From an uncultured Armatimonadota bacterium (GTDB lineage Bacteria; Armatimonadota; Armatimonadia; Armatimonadales; Armatimonadaceae), in contig CAIVZM010000025.1 of assembly GCA_903910385.1 (NCBI GenBank), positions 1 to 39,917 on the forward strand: a stretch of 39,917 nt of DNA, in the 5' to 3' direction. Shown piece after piece: positions 33,390 to 39,917 of the stretch (the stretch's first letter is position 1; each line of letters starts with the position of its first letter). The notes under the pieces were generated by a model. That model was not told where the DNA came from. It ran no database searches and saw only the letters and a list, made by a program, of their open reading frames with translations. The position numbers and the translations under genes are program-made.

Positions 33390-33424
33390 AAGGAGTTGTC
33401 AACGCAAGTTGTCAACTCCTTTTT
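33390..33424 (+). terminator. Intrinsic terminator
   Basis: AAGGAGTTG (33390-33398) pairs with 33413-33421; after one T-T mismatch, CAAC pairs with GTTG around loop GCAA. TTTTT (33420-33424) ends it. A typical terminator 27 bases after the stop. The remaining spacer to 33616 has a weak CCGCTAA/TTAGCGG inverted repeat near 33522-33557 and no gene. Confidence 0.85.
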
Positions 33425-33616
33425 CACTACTACACTGCTATGTAATAATGTAACAACTAATTTCCTGAGACTATCGAGCGGCGTCTTTGTAATGCCAGTT
33501 GGGTCAGGTCTGGGTTTCCGCTAAAGCTAAACGGGTCAGGGTATCATTAGCGGGGAAGGATCATCTCCCTCCCCACCTGAAAGCGGAGTCAACATCTGCG
33601 CCGGGGAATATCAATT

Positions 33617-34372
33617 ATGCAATTTACCGCACGGACGCGCCGGATCAATGGCAGCGATATCTCGGTGATCGAAGAAACGGTCGAATGGGACGGGACAAAG
33701 ACCGCTCTCATTCTCTGCGATATGTGGGATAAACACTGGTGCGACGGGGCAGCGGATCGCGTTGCTGAACTTGCTCCCGTCATGGATGAGGCGGTCAACG
33801 CGGCGCGGAATCAGGGCGTGCTTGTCATTCATTCCCCCAGCGATACGATGGCGTTTTATGAGGGGACGCCGCAACGACGACGCGCCACAGAAGCGCCCGA
33901 TGCAAAATTCCCCGAACAGACGCCTCCTTACCATCACCCGAATGAGCCGCCATTGCCCATCGATGATTCCGATGGCGGCTGCGACTCAGGTCAGGAAGGC
34001 TATCGGGCATGGTCGCGTCAGCACCCCCTGATAACAATCGCGCCGGAGGACGCCATCAGTGATTCTGGACGCGAAGTCTACAATCTTCTGCACCAGGAGG
34101 GGCGTGACCGTGTCCTTCTGATGGGCGTCCATACCAATATGTGTATTCTGGGGCGTTCCTTCGCCATTCGTAGCCTGCGAGGTCTGAATATTCCGGTCAT
34201 GCTGGTTCGGGATATGACGGACGCTATGTATAATCCCGCCCGCCCCCCGTATGTCAACCATTTCGAGGGAACCCGCCGCGTCATCGCACACATCGAGACC
34301 TACCTCTGCCCGACTATAGAGAGCGCCAATATCACCGGCTCCGCCCCGTTCCGCTATCAAGATGATCGGTAA
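33617..34372 (+). CDS. Isochorismatase-family cysteine hydrolase
   Basis: A 251-residue alpha/beta hydrolase-like enzyme of the isochorismatase/nicotinamidase superfamily. The catalytic triad is represented by Asp35 in ALILCDMWDKH and Cys at about 176 in GVHTNMCILGRSFAIR; the middle Lys is not certain. The segment from about 80 to 135 (rich in Pro, His, Asp) is longer than in typical family members and may form a lid. VMLVRDMTDAMYNP follows, as usual after the Cys loop. The family hydrolyses amides or vinyl ethers; substrate is unknown. The upstream 33425-33616 spacer has no gene. Confidence 0.85.
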   Translation: MQFTARTRRINGSDISVIEETVEWDGTKTALILCDMWDKHWCDGAADRVAELAPVMDEAVNAARNQGVLVIHSPSDTMAFYEGTPQRRRATEAPDAKFPEQTPPYHHPNEPPLPIDDSDGGCDSGQEGYRAWSRQHPLITIAPEDAISDSGREVYNLLHQEGRDRVLLMGVHTNMCILGRSFAIRSLRGLNIPVMLVRDMTDAMYNPARPPYVNHFEGTRRVIAHIETYLCPTIESANITGSAPFRYQDDR

Positions 34373-34383
34373 ACAGAAGACTA

Positions 34384-34557
34384 ATGAACCTCCTTAACCC
34401 AAAAACTCCGATCCAGAACATCGGACATCCCTCCGACAGGTTGCCACCGAAACGCTCTCGCGTTTATCCGCGTAGCCTTCGTATTCGCTCACCGGAAAGC
34501 CGCCCTTCCGTTTCCGAATCTCCTATTGCGCCGGGGTATTTTTCGCCGGAGAAATAA
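34384..34557 (+). CDS. Doubtful 57-residue basic ORF
   Basis: ATG 34384 to TAA 34555-34557 encodes a Pro/Ser/Arg-rich peptide (LPPKRSRVYPRSLRIRSPES in the middle). It has no good ribosome site, no recognisable fold, and overlaps the promoter of the next gene. Reported because it fills the 200-base gap, but it is as likely to be chance. Confidence 0.2.
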   Translation: MNLLNPKTPIQNIGHPSDRLPPKRSRVYPRSLRIRSPESRPSVSESPIAPGYFSPEK

Positions 34558-34561
34558 TCGT

Positions 34562-34567
34562 TATAAT
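34562..34567 (+). promoter_or_regulatory. Consensus -10 box next to a start codon
   Basis: A perfect TATAAT ends five bases before the ATG at 34573. No Shine-Dalgarno is possible in between, so the transcript would start at the ATG. No clear -35 box is seen (TTTTTC at 34539-34544). Confidence 0.5.
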
Positions 34568-34572
34568 TCACT

Positions 34573-35991
34573 ATGCGCTATTTCCCTGCGGTACGTTTCC
34601 TACCTGCAATAGTCATCCTCCTTTTGCTCGGGATGACCACATCGAATGTCTATCCCGTTCTGAAAACCAACCTCGAACTCTGGAGCCTGACGCCCGCGCC
34701 CATGCCCTCCTGGGAAGGGGTGGAACCCGGCAAGCAGAAAATCGGGCAGAAGATATACGATGTGGATACGCATCTGATACACAGGGGCTTATTAAAAGCG
34801 CCGAATTTCGCCGATACCAGCCACTGGTGGTACGGAACGTGGGTCGGGCAGGTACCATTCTATCGCCCACTGACCTCGATGGTCTTCTGGATGGAATGGA
34901 AGTTATGGGGAGATCGTGAGGCGCGTTACAATATCGTCGGCCCGCTTCTCCATATTGCGGCGGTCGGTTGTCTCGCCACTTTCGCTCTGCAACTCTATCG
35001 GCGGTTCGCTATTCCTTACCCGCTTCTGGCTACCCTGCTCTGCGGTTCGATCTTTATCGATGGCGGCGACATCCTGTTGACACAGGACCTAATCACCTAT
35101 GAGACATACCGCGAATGGAAAAATCAGCCGGACTGTCTGGTATTAATCTGGTTTTCTCTCTGCCTACTCTTTTATGTACGCGATCAGGAGAGCCATCGAA
35201 GAACGTTCCTGCCGCTCCTCATGTTGATTCTTCTCTTACTGACCAAGGAAGCGGGCGTCTTTTTACCGCTGCTCCTGCCCTTGCTTGAATTGCGGAACGG
35301 CAGGATCGATCGGGAAAGTTGGGGGCGAATGACGCCCCTTCTCATCACGCTTCCGGTCTACCTGATATTGCGAGCGCTCTTTCTGGGTGACGCTATCGGC
35401 TACCGCTACGGGAGTAATGATGCATGGACTTTTCGTCTGCTACAAAATGTTTTCGGTCCGGTCTCGGAATGCCTTGCCGGGCATCGGTGGTTGCTGGTAT
35501 CCGCCGCCGTTTATCTGACAATCGCGGTTTGCCTGTTTATCCGGCAAACCCGATTTGATAAGCCGATGCCCAAACGCGATCAATGGCTGTGGCTGATTCT
35601 TGCGCCCGCCGGGCTTGTGACGGTCAGCACATTCGCGCAGTATGCGGAACAGGGAATTCTGGACCCGACACAACCACCGATCATTCTGCTGCACCCTTCC
35701 TCTCTCATTCTGATCCGAAGCCAACTGCTCTTTATGCTTTCCTTCGCGGCGTTGGTATGGAAGCGTCCGCAATTGCTTGCCATGCTCTACCTCTGGGCGC
35801 TTCTCGCCCTGGGTCTCACGCTTTTTTCTCCATCCGTTTTGCACCGCTACTATATCGTCAATGCCTCCTTCGCCCTGATTCTGGGAGCGGGTCTGACATT
35901 TTTGCTACAGGGAATCGTCCGCCGAATACAGAGCCACTTGCAGGCGTTTTCCGCAGAGAAATTCAAACCCCTATCGGCAAATCCTGCGTGA
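34573..35991 (+). CDS. Polytopic membrane protein, GT-C/TMTC-like glycosyltransferase candidate
   Basis: A 472-residue protein with roughly 10-12 membrane segments, from RFLPAIVILLLLGM at the start to YYIVNASFALILGAGLTFLL near the end. After the first span comes a large exposed loop (about residues 25-110) with WYGTWVGQVPFYRPLTSMVFWMEWKLWGD, then IVGPLLHIAAVGCLAT. The PFYRPL...LWG...N...LLH pattern recalls protein O-mannosyltransferase/TMTC-type and other GT-C enzymes that use lipid-linked sugars. I do not see a clear catalytic DD/DE motif, so function is inference. A weak hairpin (35991-36014) follows the stop. Confidence 0.6.
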   Translation: MRYFPAVRFLPAIVILLLLGMTTSNVYPVLKTNLELWSLTPAPMPSWEGVEPGKQKIGQKIYDVDTHLIHRGLLKAPNFADTSHWWYGTWVGQVPFYRPLTSMVFWMEWKLWGDREARYNIVGPLLHIAAVGCLATFALQLYRRFAIPYPLLATLLCGSIFIDGGDILLTQDLITYETYREWKNQPDCLVLIWFSLCLLFYVRDQESHRRTFLPLLMLILLLLTKEAGVFLPLLLPLLELRNGRIDRESWGRMTPLLITLPVYLILRALFLGDAIGYRYGSNDAWTFRLLQNVFGPVSECLAGHRWLLVSAAVYLTIAVCLFIRQTRFDKPMPKRDQWLWLILAPAGLVTVSTFAQYAEQGILDPTQPPIILLHPSSLILIRSQLLFMLSFAALVWKRPQLLAMLYLWALLALGLTLFSPSVLHRYYIVNASFALILGAGLTFLLQGIVRRIQSHLQAFSAEKFKPLSANPA

Positions 35992-36172
35992 GTCGCCGGT
36001 ATCGGCAGGCGACTTGGAATCGTTGACTTCCACGAGGGTCGCATGATGGATCGCATAGAGGTGAAAGAGACATGATCACCCCAGAGCGCTTTTTGAACAA
36101 ACGATTTTGTGGTATCATTCAGCGGTCGAAAGATCGATTTCTCATTCCGTAGACCCACGAGGGACGGACGCG

Positions 36173-38668
36173 ATGACGCTTACCACAACGACGATATCCC
36201 ACCGAAATTCCCCCTGCGCCCGCCGATTTGCGGCGATAGCGCTTCTTGTCTTTTTCACCCTTTCCTGTCGCGCCGTCAGCGCTGAGCCGTTACGGTTCTG
36301 GGCGGTCACTGGCAGCGTCAAGGACGTGGAGATGTTCCGCCGACTGGCGGACGACTTCCATAAAAAGAGTGGCATCACAGTCGAAGTGACCCCGCTGGCG
36401 TGGGGAAACTTCGCCACCAAATACTTCGCCGCGATGGCGGCAGGACTGCCGCCCGATATCGGCGTCACTAATCTGGGCGGGCCGTTCGATTACGGCGGTG
36501 TCGGCGGTCTGGTCGATCTGCGCTCGGAGTTCAAAGGTGAGATCGAAGCGCTGGAGTCAGGATATTACCCCAACGTCCTGCCCATGTTCACCAGCGGCGA
36601 GAAGCTGTATGGAGTCCCTTCCGACCTTTCCACCCTCGCCGTCTATTACCGCACCGATATTTTCGACAAACTCGGAATGACTCCCCCGAAGACATGGTCG
36701 GAACTCAACGCCTGTATCGCCAAACTGGAAGCCAACAACTACCGCTTCTACTTCGGGTGGACGGCGGGAGCGCAGTGGGCGGATGAACTTTACACCCTGC
36801 CCTATGGACTTCCGCGCTTTGCGATGGGGAGTGATGGTATCCCGAAGACGAACTGGAACGATCCGCAGTACCAGAAGGGCATTCTGCAGGCGATGCGCCT
36901 CTGGAATATGCACGACTCGCCAGGTCGTGATCTGGGAAGTCGCGCTATCGGAATGTTCCGTTCCAATGAACCGGGGACGGCGATTGCGCTGATGGTGGAT
37001 TTGAACAGCGTCGCCGGACAGATTTCCGAGACCGCGCCCGATCTGGCAGGGAAATGGGGCGTCGTCCCGTGGCCCAAAGCCGATGATGGCAAGCCCTATA
37101 ATGTCATGGGCGGCACCACCTATGTCATCTTCCGCAAGTCGCAAAAAAAACGCGAGGCATGGGAGTGGTTGAAGTACCTGAACACGCCCGAAGCCCAGCG
37201 CATCATGATTCTCGACCGGGCGAAACGCGGCGATGATTCCACCCTTATGATTTCACCGGTCAAGGCGGTCTGGGCGCCGGAAAACAATGCCTTCTGGGCG
37301 AAGCCGGAGTTCGACGGACAACGAAATCTACAGAAAGTTATCACCGGAGTCCTGCCGACGCTGGCGACTACTCCCACTATCCACGGCGCCGTTGAGGCGA
37401 GCCGTCTGGAAGCGAACCTGCTCGACAAAATGGGGACATTCATTCGCGACCGTCTGGATTCTCTCGCCGGAAATGCGAACATCAGCCGCACCGAACTGCT
37501 CCGCCGTTTCGGTTCCGCAACGATGGAAAAGGAGCGACTCGCTCTGGAGACGGATGTCGCGGCAAAGCTCAAGGCAGACTATGCCGCGATCACCCCGGAA
37601 GCGGAGAAGCTATTGCGCGAAGGGACGATCCATTACACTGAGCGTTACGGGAAAATCGTTGCAGACTTGCCCACCTACGAAGGGAAATGGAGTGCCCTCG
37701 ACACCGCAAAGTCTATCGCCACTGCTCTGATGGTAGGGCTGGCGATTCTGGCGCTGACGATTCCGGCGTACCGTCGTCACCTGATTTCGTATCTGTTCAT
37801 TACCCTCCCACTGGCGCTGGCGATCATCTTTGTTTTCGTTCCGGCGTTGACCGCGCTCTACCTGTCATTCACGGACTACCACCCGGTATTGCCACTGGCG
37901 ACGGCGCGATGGGTAGGAGCGGAAAACTACGCTGAGGTCGTGCGCTCCGGAGATTTGACCAGTAGTATCGGGCATACGCTCAAATACGCGCTTTTCACTC
38001 TGCCGATTGGCATTCTGCTCGCATTGATGTTCGCCTATCTGTTGAACAGCAATCTGCGCGGGGAACGGTACTGGCGCTTCCTGTACTTCTCCCCCCTGGT
38101 CACCAGTATCGTCTCTATTGCGCTGATTTTCACGCAGTTGTTCCTTGCGGGGCGGCAGGGATGGCTCAATGCGCTGTTGCTCTCTCTGAATCTGGTGCGT
38201 GACCCGGTTCCCTTCCTGACTTCCGAGCATACGTTCCTTAACTGCGTGATCGTTCTGGCGATCTGGCATGGACTGGCGTTCACGATTCTCGTCTTTCTGG
38301 CGGGACTGCAACAGATTCCAGTGGAACGGTATGAGGCGGCGTCCGTCGATGGCGCCGGACCGCTCCGCCAGTTCTGGAATATCGCCGTTCCTGGTCTGCG
38401 CCCGCAAATCTTCTTTGTCGCCGTCCTCGGTATGATGGGCGCTTTCCAGGTATTCGAAACCATCTACACGCTTGCCGGGAAAAGCGGGGATGCCGGGGCG
38501 CGGTTCGGCCCCAACGACTCGGCGCTCACTCTGGTGCCCCTCATCTATCACACCGGGTTTGAGACCTTCGAGATGGGCAAGTCGTCGGCAATCGCTTATG
38601 TGCTGTTTGCATTGATTCTGGCGCTGACCATCGTACAAATCCAGTACTATCGCCGGAAGGAGTCCTGA
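36173..38668 (+). CDS. CUT1 sugar ABC transporter: binding protein fused to MalF-type permease
   Basis: An 831-residue single frame combining two usual proteins. ATG 36173 follows GAGGGA. Signal: FAAIALLVFFTLSCRAVSA (about 19-37). Residues about 38-480 are a family-1 solute-binding protein: LRFWAVTGSVKDVEMFRRLA, GITVEVTPLAWGNFATKYFA, YGVPSDLSTLAVYYRTDIF, WEWLKYLNTPEAQ. An extra hydrophobic span (SIATALMVGLAILALTIPAY, about 513-532) joins it to the permease, which has about six further spans and the EAA loop EAASVDGAGPLRQFWNIAVP near 721-740. The extra span would carry the chain from outside to inside, so MalF topology is kept. Followed three bases later by the MalG-type gene. No ATPase gene is present here. 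Confidence 0.88.
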   Translation: MTLTTTTISHRNSPCARRFAAIALLVFFTLSCRAVSAEPLRFWAVTGSVKDVEMFRRLADDFHKKSGITVEVTPLAWGNFATKYFAAMAAGLPPDIGVTNLGGPFDYGGVGGLVDLRSEFKGEIEALESGYYPNVLPMFTSGEKLYGVPSDLSTLAVYYRTDIFDKLGMTPPKTWSELNACIAKLEANNYRFYFGWTAGAQWADELYTLPYGLPRFAMGSDGIPKTNWNDPQYQKGILQAMRLWNMHDSPGRDLGSRAIGMFRSNEPGTAIALMVDLNSVAGQISETAPDLAGKWGVVPWPKADDGKPYNVMGGTTYVIFRKSQKKREAWEWLKYLNTPEAQRIMILDRAKRGDDSTLMISPVKAVWAPENNAFWAKPEFDGQRNLQKVITGVLPTLATTPTIHGAVEASRLEANLLDKMGTFIRDRLDSLAGNANISRTELLRRFGSATMEKERLALETDVAAKLKADYAAITPEAEKLLREGTIHYTERYGKIVADLPTYEGKWSALDTAKSIATALMVGLAILALTIPAYRRHLISYLFITLPLALAIIFVFVPALTALYLSFTDYHPVLPLATARWVGAENYAEVVRSGDLTSSIGHTLKYALFTLPIGILLALMFAYLLNSNLRGERYWRFLYFSPLVTSIVSIALIFTQLFLAGRQGWLNALLLSLNLVRDPVPFLTSEHTFLNCVIVLAIWHGLAFTILVFLAGLQQIPVERYEAASVDGAGPLRQFWNIAVPGLRPQIFFVAVLGMMGAFQVFETIYTLAGKSGDAGARFGPNDSALTLVPLIYHTGFETFEMGKSSAIAYVLFALILALTIVQIQYYRRKES

Positions 38669-38671
38669 CCT

Positions 38672-39511
38672 ATGAGTGGCGCAACCCGTGGACAGCGCTC
38701 CGAGCGCATTATCACCTACACGATCCTGATCATCGGCGCGTTCCTGATGGCGTTGCCATTTTACTATATGGTCGTCACGTCGCTGAAGCCGATGACCGAA
38801 GTCTCTCAGCCCAATGTCAGCCTCATCGTCCGTAACCCCACCCTGCAACCGTACCGCGAACTGATCGATGCCGGACTGATCCTCCGCGCTACCGGAAACA
38901 GCCTGATCACTTCCGCGCTACTGACTGCAGGTAGTCTGTTCTTTTGTTGCCTTGCCGGTTATGCGTTCGCCAAGCATCGCTTTCCGGGGCGGGAGACGCT
39001 GTTCCTTGTCCTGCTGGCAACCATGATGATTCCCGGCACCGTGCTTCTGGTTCCAGGCTTCCTGCTCTTCCGCGATTTTGGCTGGCTGGACACGTGGGCG
39101 CCGCTGATTATTCCGGGGCTTGCGGGGGCGTTCGGCGTTTTTCTGGCGCGACAGTTCATTGAGAAGATACCCGATAGCCTGATCGAGTCCGCGAAACTGG
39201 AAGGATTGGGAGAGTGGCGCATCTTCCTGTCCATTATCCTGCCGCTCTCCAAACCCCTGCTGGCGACCCTCGGCATCCTGACCTTTTTGGGTTCATGGAA
39301 TAACTTCATGGGGCCGCTGATCATCCTGCTGGACGAGAAAAAGTTCACGCTCCCGTTGGTGGTCGCTCTCCTTCAGGGCCGTTTCCCCGGCAAGGACAAT
39401 ATGCAAATGGCGGGCGCGATGATCTCCATTCTGCCCGTCCTCATCCTGTTCTTCTTCTTCCAGCGTCAGATCGTCCAGAGCCTCGCCACCAGCGGCTTGA
39501 AAGAAGATTGA
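38672..39511 (+). CDS. CUT1 sugar ABC transporter permease, MalG-type
   Basis: A 279-residue inner-membrane permease with six spans (TYTILIIGAFLMALPFYYMV first). ESAKLEGLGEWRIFLSIILP near residues 173-192 is the EAA loop that docks with the ATPase (usual form EAAxxDGA). FFCCLAGYAFAKHRFPGRE and FLGSWNNFMGPLIIL are standard MalG-family segments. It starts three bases after the fused binding protein/permease stop, with GGAAGGAG overlapping that stop region, so the two are an operon and form one heterodimeric channel. The ATP-binding subunit must be encoded elsewhere. Confidence 0.92.
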   Translation: MSGATRGQRSERIITYTILIIGAFLMALPFYYMVVTSLKPMTEVSQPNVSLIVRNPTLQPYRELIDAGLILRATGNSLITSALLTAGSLFFCCLAGYAFAKHRFPGRETLFLVLLATMMIPGTVLLVPGFLLFRDFGWLDTWAPLIIPGLAGAFGVFLARQFIEKIPDSLIESAKLEGLGEWRIFLSIILPLSKPLLATLGILTFLGSWNNFMGPLIILLDEKKFTLPLVVALLQGRFPGKDNMQMAGAMISILPVLILFFFFQRQIVQSLATSGLKED

Positions 39512-39602
39512 CGATCCTCAGCAAAATCTATACGGAAACGACGCTTGCGCGAGCGGAAAGCAGGGGCGAGGAAGCTCATTCAGGGATAGCAGGAGATTGA
39601 AT

Positions 39603-39829
39603 ATGGAACGGGCTTTCGTTATACTGAATTGAATTTCAGCCGTACTGGTTCGCCTCAGGAGACATTTCCCACCAGGCGCCTCAAACTGCTGAAAACGTAT
39701 CTCGCCGTCCGCGACGAAACCGCCTTCCCCGTCATTAAGCGTCTGCACAAACCTGGCAAAACCGAATCCAACCCCCTGCACGGATTTGTTTATATATGGG
39801 CAGACACGGGGCGTTGCGGTCGGGGATGA
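39603..39829 (+). CDS. Doubtful small ORF pair running into repeats
   Basis: ATG 39603, with AGGAG seven bases upstream, gives only nine codons (MERAFVILN) before TGA 39630-39632. That stop overlaps TTG 39629, which opens a second frame of 66 codons (TRRLKLLKTYLAVRDETAF in its middle) ending inside the tandem repeat. It could be a frameshifted or repeat-truncated gene. I recognise no family. Otherwise 39512-39797 shows nothing. Confidence 0.22.
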
Positions 39830-39876
39830 AGGGCAGACACGGGGCGTTGCGGTCGGGGATGAAGGGCAGACACGGG
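39798..39876. repeat. 33-bp tandem repeat, about 2.4 copies
   Basis: The unit begins GGGCAGACACGGGGCG and ends GGGGATGAA. Copies lie at 39798-39830 and 39831-39863, identical, and a 13-base partial copy at 39864-39876. The third copy then runs into a hairpin. Confidence 0.85.
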
Positions 39877-39885
39877 GGTCTGCCC
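39864..39885. repeat. REP-like hairpin at right window edge
   Basis: GGGCAGAC (39864-39871), a six-base loop, and GTCTGCCC (39878-39885), followed by CTACC and, at the very end of the window, CCGTAGGGGCA. This GTAGGGGCAGAC composition is typical of dispersed REP-type repeats in several phyla. The related arm CGTAGGGCAG appears at 4732. Confidence 0.6.
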
Positions 39886-39917
39886 CTACCCCAAACCGTG
39901 CATTATCCGTAGGGGCA

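Noticed and set aside
37865-38848. 327-codon minus-strand ORF opposite the transporter genes
   Set aside because: It is an antisense shadow of the permease, with highly charged, non-protein-like composition.
39798-39876. CRISPR array
   Set aside because: The units are directly adjacent without spacers, so this is a tandem repeat.

Overview
The window reads as ordinary chromosomal DNA of a bacterium, most probably a member of the Armatimonadota (inference). The main clue is a pair of type IV pilin-like/DUF1559 proteins (3901-4725 and 25708-26556) whose N-termini carry [19 protein letters not shown] followed by FPVFAQAR(E/D)KAR, a form very common in that phylum. Coding GC looks moderate, somewhat above half. 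Most genes have clear Shine-Dalgarno sites, but three appear to start almost directly at a promoter -10 box. No rRNA, CRISPR array or prophage is visible. There is one tRNA (Arg, anticodon UCU) and, at the left edge, the start of a transposase gene.

Layout. 1-98: transposase N-terminus (minus), running off the window. 197-1975: MsbA-type ABC exporter. 2053-3684 (minus): secreted GH67-like TIM-barrel protein. 3901-8089 (plus): pseudopilin, a small ORF sharing its C-terminal tail with the ABC exporter, a TPR-like helical protein, a PhyH-family dioxygenase, two AT-rich small genes, a decayed-looking stretch and a metallophosphoesterase. 8254-10998: very large secreted beta-helix protein of GH141 type. 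11084-14749: GNAT acetyltransferase (minus), MerA/Lpd-like flavoprotein (plus), PfkB sugar kinase and VOC protein (both minus). 14862-16724: Uup-type ABC-F ATPase. 16795-21099 (all minus): aldo/keto reductase, Gfo/Idh/MocA oxidoreductase, rsmA (ksgA), and a Rad52/ERF-like protein with a C-terminal Cys/His motif. 21532-22410: YabE-like G5/3D-domain cell-wall protein with a roughly 200-nt structured leader. 22457-24376 (minus): orphan McrB-like AAA+ protein and tRNA-Arg. 24559-28201: small exported protein, VOC protein, second pseudopilin and a Tat-exported purple-acid-phosphatase-like enzyme. 28559-31547: two xylose-isomerase-like TIM-barrel proteins and a second Gfo/Idh/MocA oxidoreductase. 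31729-35991: large exported protein, isochorismatase-family hydrolase and polytopic GT-C-like membrane protein. 36173-39511: CUT1 sugar uptake system whose binding protein and MalF-type permease are one polypeptide, followed by the MalG-type permease. The right edge holds a 33-bp tandem repeat and a REP-like hairpin.

How the genes fit together. Much of the window fits a heterotrophic, polysaccharide-using life: exported glycan-active proteins, an ABC sugar importer, a PfkB kinase, and sugar isomerase/oxidoreductase genes of the kind that process keto-sugars or inositols. The importer lacks an ATPase gene here, so it presumably borrows a shared MsmX/MalK-type subunit. The rsmA to YabE-like neighbourhood resembles the yabE-rnmV-ksgA order of Bacillus, but with the genes divergent and a putative ssDNA-annealing protein inserted upstream of rsmA. 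No complete novel defence or mobile system is evident. The observations most worth following up are the SBP-permease fusion with its extra membrane span, the structured YabE leader, the hairpin joining the Rad52-like stop codon to the rsmA start codon, the C-terminal tail shared by two unrelated genes, the orphan McrB-like ATPase and the probable leaderless genes.
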